Shown piece by piece: positions 1-8,652 of a stretch of DNA of 64,000 nucleotides. Every line of letters starts with the position of its first letter. Position 1 is the stretch's first letter. The position numbers were made by a program, and so were the translations under genes. The stretch is from MED-G105 sp039025235. GTDB taxonomy: Bacteria > Pseudomonadota > Alphaproteobacteria > Caulobacterales > Parvularculaceae. Location of the stretch: the NCBI GenBank assembly GCA_039025235.1, contig JBCCOS010000008.1:124001-188000 (forward strand). The letters are read 5' to 3'. The notes under the pieces were generated by a model. The model searched no databases. It was not told where the DNA came from and was given only the letters and a program-made list of their open reading frames with translations.

Positions 1-5
1 GGCCT

Positions 6-527
6 ATGGCCAAGTCACTCGTCCTTAAAAATGAAGATCGCTACGCTTCAACGCTTCAACTGAAGCGCAATCAAATCACAACGGCTGACAATCAGCGTGA
101 AGAAGCACCGCTGGAATTAGGTCCACAGCACCAAATCAGAACGAAAGATCAAATCGGGCTGAGAGGTGCGATTGATCCTGAGGGCGCGAGAAAACGCTTA
201 AAAACGCTAGCAAAAGACCTGGCACAGGATATTAAAAAGTCGCTTATTGAGCCTCTTCAAAATGAGCCACTGATTGGGTTTTCACAGAGTATTGCGGGAA
301 GAATAGAAATACCTGGTGCAACCAAGATTGCAATCGATCGGATTGTCGGGTCAGGCACATTACTTGAGATTAAAATGAGCCCAAAAGATGGACGGATTTA
401 TCGAACCATTGACCGTAATACCGGTGCCAAAATCCACGAATGGACAGAACCAGTCTTTCTGAAATTAGTAAAAGGCGTCCGTGAGGATGTATTAGAAGAT
501 GTTGAGGCAGAAAAAGTGTTTTCTTAA
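6..527 (+). CDS. Hypothetical protein, 173 aa
   Basis: I do not recognise this protein. It is soluble-looking, with no signal peptide or membrane segment. The first 60 residues are polar and probably disordered. The middle (about residues 55-90) is Lys/Ala/Leu-rich and likely helical. The last 80 residues look like a small alpha/beta domain ending in an acidic tail. The ATG lies only 5 bases from the window edge, so a longer N-terminus cannot be excluded. The gene below it is read from the opposite strand and ends tail-to-tail with this one. Confidence 0.6.
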   Translation: MAKSLVLKNEDRYASTLQLKRNQITTADNQREEAPLELGPQHQIRTKDQIGLRGAIDPEGARKRLKTLAKDLAQDIKKSLIEPLQNEPLIGFSQSIAGRIEIPGATKIAIDRIVGSGTLLEIKMSPKDGRIYRTIDRNTGAKIHEWTEPVFLKLVKGVREDVLEDVEAEKVFS

Positions 528-564
528 ACGAGCAATGATGCCGTTTCCTCAAAAATACAAAGAA

Positions 565-816
565 TTATGAAAATCGCTCTAAATCATTAAAAGCTCGCAC
601 GAGGCGTTGACCTTCAGGCGTAGGCCGTCCGCTTGTATCGAGCCAAGATCGGTCAATCGCGGCTTGCACGAGAGCATCTTCTCCCGTTTCGCTATGCATC
701 TGGCGCATGAAACGCATAATCCGTCCGCGAACAGCAGCGTCCTTAGTACCGTTGGGATCACTTAGATCGCCGGCCTGAAGGGTATTTCGGTCTACCAGAT
801 AAAAATTATCGGCCAT
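565..816 (-). CDS. Small hypothetical protein, 83 aa
   Basis: An 83-residue soluble protein of unknown function. The chosen start is the ATG at 816, preceded by GAGG a few bases upstream; a TTG 48 bases further upstream would add 16 residues and is less likely. The protein is helical and charged, with an Asp/Asn-rich N-terminus, Met/Arg pairs in the middle and a C-terminal segment containing TPEGQRLV, which resembles the end of a winged-helix or small DNA-binding fold, though that is only an impression. It is divergent from the aminotransferase gene, with about 300 bases between them. Confidence 0.5.
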   Translation of the reverse strand: MADNFYLVDRNTLQAGDLSDPNGTKDAAVRGRIMRFMRQMHSETGEDALVQAAIDRSWLDTSGRPTPEGQRLVRAFNDLERFS

Positions 817-1118
817 TAACCTCAAAGTCTCCACAAAACGGGCCAGTGCCAAACATGCACTCAATACGCCTTATATCAAAGCACTAACGGAGCTTGTCAA
901 AAAAATAAATAGTTTTATCCATATCAGGCGCTGTCAATAACAATGCGTTGCTCCCATGCGACTTGTGATCAATTCACTGAAATTGGTGATAAAAACGCAA
1001 CGTTGTTTGTTTGCTCTTGCGCATGCCAAAATACGATTTTGTTATGCTTAAGGGTACTATCTTGCCAACACTCATCGGTTGAAGCCCATATCGATCATAA
1101 AAGAGAAAAGGATTCCAA
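817..1118. other. Divergent intergenic region
   Basis: About 300 bases between the divergent small hypothetical gene and the aminotransferase gene. It is AT-rich relative to its flanks and should hold both promoters. A purine-rich ribosome binding site (AGAGAAAAGGA) lies just before the aminotransferase ATG. I see no convincing -35/-10 pair with proper spacing and no RNA gene. Confidence 0.4.
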
Positions 1119-2459
1119 ATGTCCGCCGCTAACGAGACTGCCGATAGACACGCTGTGTCCAATGCTTTTGTATCCAACGAAGCACTGATTGCGCGTCGCG
1201 ACGAAGCGATGCCCGCCGGTTTGCCATCTCGTTCAGGAATTTATGCGGCGCGCGCAGAGGGGGCCGAGATATGGGACGTCGACGGTAAACGTTATATTGA
1301 TTTTATCGGTGGGATCGGAACGCTCAATGTAGGGCACCGGCACCCAAAAGTCGTTGAGGCCATTAAAAAACAGGCTGACTCTTTTCTGCATACTGCTTTT
1401 GGCGTTGCTCAATATGAAGTCTATGTCGAAGTCGCTGAACGCCTCAATGGCTACGCACCGGGTGCATCGCCTAAAAAAACAGCGCTCTTTAATTCTGGCG
1501 CCGAAGCCGTTGAAAACGCCGTGAAGTTTGCGCGGCGTATTACGGGACGCCCCGGCATTATTGCGTTTGAAGGCGGTTTCCATGGTCGTACGCTGCTTGC
1601 AACGACGTTAACTGGTAAATCAAATCCCTATAAAATTGGCTTTGGTCCATTGGTCCCGGCAATATTTCATGCGCCGTTTCCCGACGCCTACCATGGCGTA
1701 ACAGTTGATCAGTGCATTGACGGTATTAAACACCTATTCAAATCTGTGATCCCAGCAAGTGAAGTCGCTGGGATGGTCGTGGAACCGGTGCAAGGGGAGG
1801 GTGGGTTTAACGCCGCGCCGAAAGAGTTTCTTCAAGCTTTAAGAGATATCTGTGATGAGCATGGGATTTTGCTGATCGACGATGAAGTTCAATCCGGTAT
1901 GGGACGAACCGGAAAGATGTTTGCTTTTGAACACTCGGGTGTTGAACCAGATATGGTTTGTATTGCGAAGTCTCTAGCGGCAGGCATTCCACTCTCGGCG
2001 GTTACTGGTAAGGCAGACCTATTGGATAAAATTCCTGCTGGAAGCATGGGTTCGACCTATGGTGGTAACCCTGTTGCATGTGCCGCAGCTTTGGCGGTGC
2101 TTGATGTCATAGAGGAAGAAAACCTGCTCAATCGAGCCACAGAAATTGGCAATACGGTTGCCACGCGATGGCGCGCCTTGAAGGACGGTTTGGGCAAAGA
2201 CGTCATTGGCGACGTGCGTCAGGTTGGCGGTATGATCGCCATTGAATATGTAGAGGACGGCGATCCGCACCAACCAGCCGGAGCGTTAGCCGGAAAGATC
2301 ATGACGGAGGCCCGCTCGCAAGGATTAATTATGCTTACCGCCGGCTCTTATGCGCAATGCCTTCGGTGCCTTGTCCCGTTAACGGTAAGTGACGATGTGC
2401 TCAATGAAGGGTTGGACATCTTTGAAAGCGCTACTGCTGCTGTATTGTCAGCACCTTGA
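1119..2459 (+). CDS. gabT: 4-aminobutyrate aminotransferase family protein (class III, PLP)
   Basis: A class III PLP-dependent aminotransferase that most resembles GABA/2-oxoglutarate transaminases, which convert 4-aminobutyrate to succinate semialdehyde in the cytoplasm. Visible landmarks are the NSGAEAVENAVK cofactor-binding stretch, the GGFHGRT motif, the VEPVQGEGG and LLIDDEVQSGMGRTG signatures, and the PLP lysine at residue 284 in IAKSLAAG. The length (446 aa) is normal for the family. The ATG follows an AGAGAAAAGGA ribosome binding site. Substrate choice cannot be fixed from sequence alone; beta-alanine, ornithine or diaminobutyrate are alternatives. No succinate-semialdehyde dehydrogenase gene sits beside it, so it appears to be a single-gene unit. 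Confidence 0.87.
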   Translation: MSAANETADRHAVSNAFVSNEALIARRDEAMPAGLPSRSGIYAARAEGAEIWDVDGKRYIDFIGGIGTLNVGHRHPKVVEAIKKQADSFLHTAFGVAQYEVYVEVAERLNGYAPGASPKKTALFNSGAEAVENAVKFARRITGRPGIIAFEGGFHGRTLLATTLTGKSNPYKIGFGPLVPAIFHAPFPDAYHGVTVDQCIDGIKHLFKSVIPASEVAGMVVEPVQGEGGFNAAPKEFLQALRDICDEHGILLIDDEVQSGMGRTGKMFAFEHSGVEPDMVCIAKSLAAGIPLSAVTGKADLLDKIPAGSMGSTYGGNPVACAAALAVLDVIEEENLLNRATEIGNTVATRWRALKDGLGKDVIGDVRQVGGMIAIEYVEDGDPHQPAGALAGKIMTEARSQGLIMLTAGSYAQCLRCLVPLTVSDDVLNEGLDIFESATAAVLSAP

Positions 2460-2627
2460 TCGATCAGCGACCGGCGCTGCTCTGGTAAATGCCGGATAAC
2501 GACAAAACGATGATGTCTTGTTAATTATTTTTTCAAGGCCGTTTGCAATAGTGTGATTGTGCAAGCTGGGGGTAAGCTTTGTGTGGGTCTCTGAGATCCA
2601 TATCCACAATTGTATCATCTGCAATTG

Positions 2628-2663
2628 CAATGCTCAGTTGCGCGCGGGCGGAACTGAGCATTG
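2628..2663. terminator. Perfect 12-bp inverted repeat between convergent genes
   Basis: CAATGCTCAGTT (2628-2639) pairs perfectly with AACTGAGCATTG (2652-2663) around a GC-only 12-base loop. It lies between the aminotransferase (plus) and the MFS gene (minus), which converge, so it is well placed as a bidirectional terminator. Neither side has a clean run of T, which is atypical for an intrinsic terminator. Confidence 0.5.
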
Positions 2664-2753
2664 ATTATTAATGGCCTTGGTTAAGAGGCAACGCTGGAAA
2701 CCCCGGCCTTCAAACCTTTATTAAAGAGCAATTTGATGGCAAGGCCGATAACG

Positions 2754-4058
2754 CTAAGAGGCTTTCACCGCTCCGATACGTGAAGATTGCGGCGTTTCTT
2801 GCGAGAGAAATGTCTCAGTATCTTCAATTTTGTCTGCGTTCCAGAGTTGTGGAAACAACCTTGTCCAAACACCAGCGGTAAGGATAGCGACGGTTCCACC
2901 CAAAATCACCGCGCCGATTGGTCCTAAAAAGCGTGCCGCAACCCCAGACTCAAATTCACCCAGTTCATTGGATGCTGATATAAAAATGAAGGAAACCGAG
3001 GATACCCGACCGCGCATTTCGTCTGGTGTGGCTAATTGAACGAGGGACGACCGGACGTATACTGATATCATATCCGCGGAACCACCAACGCCTAACGCCA
3101 CCAACGACAACAAAAATATATTAGATAATCCAAATATGAGCGTGGACGCGCCATAGACAACGATTGCGGCAAACATCCATTTTCCAATATTACGGGTGAG
3201 AGGCTTAATGGTAAAGCTTAGCGCAACAAAGGCCGCACCAACGGCGGGCGCCGCACGAAGTAAGCCAAGTCCATCAGCACCAACGCCTAAAATATCTTTG
3301 GCAAATACCGGCAAAAGCGCAATGGCACCACCAAAAAATACAACAACAAGATCAAGTGAGATCGCACCAAGAACTATTTTGTTGTCGCGAATATAGCGTA
3401 ATCCATCGATGACCATCGACACGCCGCGCGCATTTTCAACCGGCTTGTGTTTTGGCGTTTTGGCAAATGACAAAGACATAATCGCAATGAGGCTCATCAA
3501 CGATGCTGTGCCATGTACATATTCCGGACCAAGAGCATAAATAAACCCGCCAAATGCTGGTCCTGCAATAGCGGCACATTGAAATCCGAGGGAATTCCAA
3601 GCGATTGCCATTGGCAATTCGCTGCGAGGTACCAGTGTTGGATAAAGTGCGCTACTGGCGGCTGGCGTAAATGCGTTGACGGTGCCGAGCACACCTGAAA
3701 TGAAAAATAAATAGGGTAGGCTCTGCTCCGCCGGCATGAAGACCGTCAAGATCAAAGCCCCCTGGCTCAGCGCTCGCACACCAGACGCGGTCAAAAGGAT
3801 CAGCTTGCGATCAAAGCGATCGGCCGCTTGTCCCCCCACCAATGAGAGTAAAAACACCGGTGCAAACTGAGCAAGTCCAATCAAACCAAGAATAAGCGCT
3901 GCTTCCTCGATCGTTCTTGAAAGACGCGCCGCCTCATAAGCCTGCCAACCGATAGCAACCGCCGTCATCTGACGCCCAGCACTCGTTAGCTGTCTCATAA
4001 TCCAGTAATAACGGTAAGCGCTGTGCCTGAACACGCGCAGCGAAGGAACGGACGCCAT
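2754..4058 (-). CDS. MFS transporter, EntS-like (MFS_3 type)
   Basis: A 434-residue inner-membrane transporter with about 12 hydrophobic segments. After the first segments it carries the MFS motif A as GGQAADRFDRK, and the fold and order resemble the EntS/MFS_3 branch of proton-driven efflux proteins. A conserved-looking SVSFIFISASNELGEFESG segment near residue 360 fits that branch. The C-terminal 30 residues are hydrophilic and cytoplasmic. The substrate is unknown: EntS itself exports a siderophore, but no siderophore biosynthesis gene is nearby. It stands alone, convergent with the aminotransferase gene and not close to the next minus-strand gene. Confidence 0.85.
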   Translation of the reverse strand: MASVPSLRVFRHSAYRYYWIMRQLTSAGRQMTAVAIGWQAYEAARLSRTIEEAALILGLIGLAQFAPVFLLSLVGGQAADRFDRKLILLTASGVRALSQGALILTVFMPAEQSLPYLFFISGVLGTVNAFTPAASSALYPTLVPRSELPMAIAWNSLGFQCAAIAGPAFGGFIYALGPEYVHGTASLMSLIAIMSLSFAKTPKHKPVENARGVSMVIDGLRYIRDNKIVLGAISLDLVVVFFGGAIALLPVFAKDILGVGADGLGLLRAAPAVGAAFVALSFTIKPLTRNIGKWMFAAIVVYGASTLIFGLSNIFLLSLVALGVGGSADMISVYVRSSLVQLATPDEMRGRVSSVSFIFISASNELGEFESGVAARFLGPIGAVILGGTVAILTAGVWTRLFPQLWNADKIEDTETFLSQETPQSSRIGAVKAS

Positions 4059-4358
4059 GCGGAGAAAACCTAATAACTATGCCGCTGCTATAAGGGTGGT
4101 TGCGTCACCTGCCAATGGTAAATACCTCACCAGGCGAAAAGTCGTTGCCTTTGCGAAAGGCGCGCCAGCAAGAATTATGGCGGGCGTCGTAGTAATGGCA
4201 TGAAGCGATGTTTTATCGAAGGTCGCTAGGGCAAATTAGACAAAAACAGGCGTATAGAGAATGCCAAGTCCTTTGCCGCTTCTATCCAGAATACTTGCTG
4301 GGGAATATTAAAGCGCCTCCGTTTCAATTGGAATCAGAACGGCGCTTTAATTTCCTAA
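4059..4358. other. Intergenic region downstream of phaC
   Basis: About 300 bases between the PHA synthase stop and the MFS start, both on the minus strand. The part nearest phaC holds the palindrome described separately. The remainder should contain the MFS promoter. I see no gene: the open frame on the plus strand here has no ribosome binding site and runs into phaC. Confidence 0.4.
4308..4350 (-). terminator. phaC terminator-like palindrome / dispersed repeat
   Basis: TTAAAGCGCC (4308-4317) pairs perfectly with GGCGCTTTAA (4341-4350), and the 23-base interior contains a second weak pairing around CAATTG. It begins 9 bases past the phaC stop, and read on the minus strand it is followed by a T-rich stretch. 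It resembles other palindromes of the AGAGCG/AAAGCGC type found between genes of this window. Confidence 0.6.
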
Positions 4359-6656
4359 TCAGGATTGAACTTTCACATAACTTCCGGGAGCTTCTTCGAT
4401 GATTGATAACTGCCCATCTCCAGGGACACGCGGCGCCACTTTGCCGGGGCTAACTTCATTAAGCCAAGCCATCCAATAGTCCCACCATGATCCAGGTGCT
4501 CGTTCAGCGTCCGCTTTCCATTTTTCCAGCGTAGAAGGAAGATCGGCGTTCATACTATGGTGGTATTTTTTCTTATCTGGGTGATTGACGACCCCTGCAA
4601 TATGACCTGAACCAGCGAGCATATATTGTACGCGGTCATTACCACCCTCGGCAAACATCCGTGCCGTTCTGTACACCGAATTATGCGGTGCGATGTGATC
4701 GGTTTCTCCAGCTTGGAAAAACATCGGTATATTGACCATATGAGGGTTCAGAGTCACGCCGCCTATTTTCATGTTGCCCTTTGCAAGGGCATTTTTTTGA
4801 TAAAACTCCCGAAGATAAAAAAGATGAACCTGCTTTGGCATGCGCGTTGAATCGGAATTCCAGAATAGAAGGTCGAAACGTGCAGGGTCTTTCCCCTTCA
4901 TGTAATTGTCGATAACAAATTGCCAGATTAGATCATTCGAGCGCAGCATATTGAACGTTGACGCCATGGCGCGCCCTTCCAATACGCCGCCAGCAGCATC
5001 CATTTGTTTTTCGATACTATCCAGTTGTGCATCATCAACAAAGAGAAGCAGGTCCCCAGCTTCTTCGAAGTCTGCTTGCGCTGTAAAAAATGTTGCTGAT
5101 TGAATCCGGGTATCATTACGCGCTGCCATAAGGCAAAGGGCAGAGGACAGCATCGTGCCACCAATGCAGTACCCAATCGTATCCACCTCTTCGACGCCTG
5201 TGGCTTCCGCTACTGCATCGAGGGCTTCAAAGCAGCCTTCCGTAACATAGTCTTCGAATGTTTTGTGCGGGTCGGCTGGTGACGGGTTCACCCAAGAGAC
5301 AACGAATACGGTGCGTCCTTGTTCAACCATCCAACGAATGAATGAATTCTTGGCCTGTAAGTCGAGAATGTAGAATTTATTGATCCATGGCGGGAAAATC
5401 ACCAACGGTCGCTTTGCAACCTTATCTGTCAAAGGCGCATATTGAATAAGTTGCATAATTGAATTCTGATAGACAACGGATCCTTTGGTGGTAGCGATAT
5501 TTTCGCCGAGTTTGAAGTAATCGAGATCTGCTTGGCGTATGGCTAACTCACCATGCCCGCGATCCAAGTCCTCCAAGAGGTTTTTCAACCCCTTCATTAA
5601 GTTCTCGCCGCGCGTATCGATTGTGGTTTCAACCACTTCGGGGTTGAGCATTGGAAAATTCGTCGGCGCAATCGCATCGACAAACTGTTGAGTATAAAAT
5701 TCAGCGCGTTTTCGTTCGTGGTCGTCTTCGAAGGTTATTTCATTGACCGTATGCTTCAGCCATTTCGCATAAGTCAGATAGGACTGCTTGACGAAATCAA
5801 GCAGTTGATTTTCCTCCCATGCTGGATGACGGAAGCGTTTATCGCCCATTTCTGGGCTCACGGCCGGTCGGACTTCTTCGCCCGCAAGCCGCCGTGACAT
5901 GGTCGCCATTAGCTTGGCATAATCCCCCCAAAGATTGAATTGCCGCTGCATCACAACGCCAGGGTCGGCAGCGAGACCTTTCATCATTTCTTGGTAGGCT
6001 TCACCAATATTCAACGGATCTGAGTTGCGCGGGTTACCGTAAATCGCCGAAAGATCGGTATTTTTGCCAAAGAACTCTTGAATAACCTGGGTACTTTTTC
6101 CGGAAACTTCCACAAGATATTCCGAAAGCGCATCAAAGTCGTCTACTAAACGTTTTGCATCTGTTTGGCCTCTGTCGACGCTATTCTCAGCGCGCTGTTT
6201 GGTGGTTTGTTTTGGTGCTTGCTTCGTCGCCTCTTTCGTTGCTCTATTTGAAGCATCTTGCGGCTCTGCCCGTCCATTTTTCATCGGACTAGGGGGGCTT
6301 GCGGTTGCCTTTTTCGCCTTTATGGTCGAGCGGTTAGCACTACCAGATATTTTAACGATGGCTCCTTTTGCGACGCGCGCCTTTTTGCGCGTTGTGGATT
6401 TTGCGGTTTTCTTAGCTGTCTTTTTTCGCGCTAGAGGCGCTTTAGACGTCTTCTCACTTTCTTTGGACGGTTCTGTTCTGGGATTAGATTTTCTGGGATT
6501 AGATTTCGCCGATTTTCTTTTAACAGCAGTTTTTTTCGCAGATGTTGATGAAGCGAGCACTTGGCTTGTTTTTGTCGTTGTTGCTTTTTTTGTGGTTACA
6601 CGCTTTCGTACAGTTCTTTTTTTTGAGGCTTTTGTTGCCTTAGATGGTTGCGTCAT
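4359..6656 (-). CDS. phaC: Class I poly(3-hydroxyalkanoate) synthase with histone-H1-like N-terminal extension
   Basis: PHA synthase polymerises 3-hydroxyacyl-CoA into carbon-storage granules. The catalytic part is a classic class I PhaC: lipase-like box GYCIGGT with nucleophile Cys497, a general-base Asp in AGETDHIAP, and His in GSGHIAGVVNHP. The length, 765 aa, is about 175 residues more than the roughly 590 usual for the class. The surplus is entirely N-terminal. Residues 1 to about 165 are low-complexity and very rich in Lys, Ala, Thr and Ser, with repeated KKT/KKA/RKK blocks like histone H1 or the tail of the phasin PhaF. Normal PhaC sequence starts near residue 170 (DDFDALSEYL). The extension stays in frame for over 160 codons. 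A Met at 125 is an alternative start but has no ribosome binding site. The lipoprotein gene is divergent, 58 bases away. Confidence 0.93.
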   Translation of the reverse strand: MTQPSKATKASKKRTVRKRVTTKKATTTKTSQVLASSTSAKKTAVKRKSAKSNPRKSNPRTEPSKESEKTSKAPLARKKTAKKTAKSTTRKKARVAKGAIVKISGSANRSTIKAKKATASPPSPMKNGRAEPQDASNRATKEATKQAPKQTTKQRAENSVDRGQTDAKRLVDDFDALSEYLVEVSGKSTQVIQEFFGKNTDLSAIYGNPRNSDPLNIGEAYQEMMKGLAADPGVVMQRQFNLWGDYAKLMATMSRRLAGEEVRPAVSPEMGDKRFRHPAWEENQLLDFVKQSYLTYAKWLKHTVNEITFEDDHERKRAEFYTQQFVDAIAPTNFPMLNPEVVETTIDTRGENLMKGLKNLLEDLDRGHGELAIRQADLDYFKLGENIATTKGSVVYQNSIMQLIQYAPLTDKVAKRPLVIFPPWINKFYILDLQAKNSFIRWMVEQGRTVFVVSWVNPSPADPHKTFEDYVTEGCFEALDAVAEATGVEEVDTIGYCIGGTMLSSALCLMAARNDTRIQSATFFTAQADFEEAGDLLLFVDDAQLDSIEKQMDAAGGVLEGRAMASTFNMLRSNDLIWQFVIDNYMKGKDPARFDLLFWNSDSTRMPKQVHLFYLREFYQKNALAKGNMKIGGVTLNPHMVNIPMFFQAGETDHIAPHNSVYRTARMFAEGGNDRVQYMLAGSGHIAGVVNHPDKKKYHHSMNADLPSTLEKWKADAERAPGSWWDYWMAWLNEVSPGKVAPRVPGDGQLSIIEEAPGSYVKVQS

Positions 6657-6714
6657 GGCGGCGGACCAGGGTTAGGTGAACAATGAGAGGCGTCTTATAG
6701 GACAGACTTTTGGT

Positions 6715-7143
6715 ATGATTAAAGTTCTCCTTTTGGTTTTAGGCACTTTGGTGGTCGCAGGGTGCAGCGGTGCGAAACGTTTTTTACCGCCGGGGTTTGT
6801 TAAATTCGAAGATATTGCAAAAGATCAACCTGTCCACCCTGATTTAGAGAAAGCCATCGCAGAAGCAGAAGAGAAAAAAACCGAAAACTTCCCTCTCTTT
6901 AGAGATCAACCGAATGAACCACCTGAACGTGACGGAGCCAACATCGTAGCGCGTCATCTGATAGATATCGCCGGAAAACGGGACACCCTACAGGAACTCA
7001 TTAAGAGCGATAGAACGGCAGCATCAGCTGAGCGCCGTGGTTCTTCAAACAAAGCATTGATCGAAAGTAGCACTGGCGCAGAAATCTTTTCGGAAACGGT
7101 GAACGGTTCAAAAACCATCGAGAATTCATTAGGCGACGAATAA
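6715..7143 (+). CDS. Putative outer-membrane lipoprotein, 142 aa
   Basis: A small lipoprotein of unknown function. From the ATG at 6715 there is a textbook type II signal peptide: MIK, a hydrophobic stretch LLLVLGTL, and lipobox VAGC with the acylated Cys near residue 17. An in-frame GTG at 6676 would place 13 extra charged residues before the signal, which is unlikely. The mature part is hydrophilic, Glu/Lys-rich and predicted mostly helical or disordered. The gene is divergent from phaC and probably shares the short promoter region with it. No enzyme motif is visible. Confidence 0.7.
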   Translation: MIKVLLLVLGTLVVAGCSGAKRFLPPGFVKFEDIAKDQPVHPDLEKAIAEAEEKKTENFPLFRDQPNEPPERDGANIVARHLIDIAGKRDTLQELIKSDRTAASAERRGSSNKALIESSTGAEIFSETVNGSKTIENSLGDE

Positions 7144-7468
7144 AAATGGTTTTGGCTTCACGTGAAAAACGTATCTGCGTCGGGCACTCGAATTCTTTCG
7201 GTCAAACCTTGGACTTGGTTCAGCTCGTTTTGGATACCCCGGATCGTTTTGATGACCTTTTTTGCTACTGCAAAAGTTGCTGAGAAAAATTAAAGGCGCT
7301 GAGTAGCGATTGAACGAAGCAGGATGGAGCGAGAATTGGTTAGCTCGCATTCTTGCTTTTCTGTATTTTACGAAACCTTTTATTTACCAAAAAATAAATC
7401 TTCAAACCGATACTCCCTAGAAAATATTGGTGGCGCTGGGCCATCGCATTAGCCAATGGACGCCCAAA
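7144..7468. other. Intergenic region before the outer-membrane protein gene
   Basis: About 325 bases between two plus-strand genes. The second half is AT-rich (runs of A and T around 7370-7400), as expected for a promoter region, but I cannot assign a promoter with confidence. I see no RNA gene and no strong hairpin. Confidence 0.35.
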
Positions 7469-8293
7469 ATGCTTCGCGACGATCGCAAACACCGTTCACA
7501 GCGTGTTACCGAGCGACCCCGCTCTTTTCTTAAGATCCTATTGCTCAGCGGTTTGGTGTTCCTCTATCCGGTCAGCGCCTCAGCGGCCGACAAAGAGAAG
7601 CAGGCTGAATCTTGTGCTGCTGATGATATTGACTGCCGCGTCGTTAAAGCTCGGGCTGCCATTACGGAAAATGCTAAACGCATAGGGCGGTCTACCAGCT
7701 CGAATACGGAGGCATCGCCGGTTTCATACACCTCAAATGATGGTGTAGGACGAAAGCCCAAAACCCCAAGAACCTCTGTGTATGATGACTTTGGGCACGC
7801 GCTCTATATCAGAGGCGGTGCTTTGTTGACCGGGCATGTTACGAATGGTGACATTGATACCTTGGGTTTCACAGGATCGATCGGATACCGCAAACGGCTT
7901 GCAACAAATGGACGATCAAGTTGGTGGTTTCAGCCTGAATTTCTCTATTTAAGGGATCGCGGCGTCGATGACCCGACATTGGAATTTCCGGTCGAGACTA
8001 TATTCACTGGACGAGCAGGCATTTTGTCATTACGATGGGCCTATGACGGTGGGTATATCATGCCATTTTTATCGGTGGGTGCTGGCCCAGCAAGCCTTAA
8101 CACCCAAATTGATGATACGCTCACTGTCGTAGACACAAGTTTTATTGGCGTAGGCTATTCGGCGTCTGCGGGGTTTGAAACGGAAATACTCGACTCTCTT
8201 TACTTTGAAACCGCCTATCGCTTTCTCGGTATTGTTCGTGATGAAGCTTTTGGCTTTCATACCGCCGAAATTGGTCTGAACTATCGTTTCTAA
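7469..8293 (+). CDS. Outer-membrane beta-barrel protein, 274 aa
   Basis: A probable small outer-membrane beta-barrel. From the ATG at 7469 a long basic n-region (rich in Arg) is followed by hydrophobic KILLLSGLVFLYPV and a signal-peptidase I site at SASA-A. A TTG at 7427 would extend the n-region by 14 residues and is less likely. After a disordered 80-residue linker containing two Cys (ESCAADDIDC), the last 170 residues alternate polar and hydrophobic residues in beta-strand style, and the chain ends in YRF, the terminal Phe recognised by the BAM machinery. It resembles OmpA/OmpW-like 8-stranded barrels; its role is unknown. Confidence 0.75.
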   Translation: MLRDDRKHRSQRVTERPRSFLKILLLSGLVFLYPVSASAADKEKQAESCAADDIDCRVVKARAAITENAKRIGRSTSSNTEASPVSYTSNDGVGRKPKTPRTSVYDDFGHALYIRGGALLTGHVTNGDIDTLGFTGSIGYRKRLATNGRSSWWFQPEFLYLRDRGVDDPTLEFPVETIFTGRAGILSLRWAYDGGYIMPFLSVGAGPASLNTQIDDTLTVVDTSFIGVGYSASAGFETEILDSLYFETAYRFLGIVRDEAFGFHTAEIGLNYRF

Positions 8294-8652
8294 CAGTCTT
8301 TAAGTGTCGCCACCTCAGTTGGGATCGGAGCGACGTTTTAAATTTTTGGTTTTACGCGTTTTCGCCAATAACCAAGCGGGCGGCTGACCACACACTGGCC
8401 TAAAAGCGCGTTAATGCCCGTAATCCGTTTTTGTGTCCGTCAATGGTTTTTGCCTATTATGGCGGTTAATTTATCCGTGTGGCGCATTAACCATATCGGA
8501 CTTTTCAAATTTTTTTTGGCGCAGAAACGCACGTTTTTGCAGTTCGCGAAACAGCATGATCTCTTGAAGGTTGTTTGCCGTCGACAAGAGGCGGTTCTTC
8601 CGGCATAGCGGCATGTATCTTTTCCGAAATGCCGACGAGCAAGGAGCATACC
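8294..8652. other. Intergenic region with a degenerate repeat copy
   Basis: About 360 bases upstream of glpX. The first part holds a degenerate copy of a dispersed alphaproteobacterial-type repeat (see 8311-8370). The rest has no supported gene. A strong AAGGAG ribosome binding site for glpX sits at 8641-8646. Confidence 0.4.
8311..8370. repeat. Degenerate dispersed intergenic repeat, copy A
   Basis: The segment containing GTTTTAAATTTTTGGTTTTA followed by CGCGTTTTCG matches, with substitutions, the segment at 28191-28260 (CTTTAAGTCTTTGATTTGAC then GCATTTCA). Both lie just after the stop codon of a plus-strand gene. The pattern resembles an intergenic element common in Hyphomicrobiales-like genomes, recalled from memory rather than searched. 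Confidence 0.5.

Noticed and set aside
6199..6675. 158-codon hydrophobic frame antisense to the PhaC N-terminus
   Set aside because: It is the complement of lysine codons (AAA/AAG read as TTT/CTT, giving Phe/Leu) and overlaps phaC entirely; no start signal.
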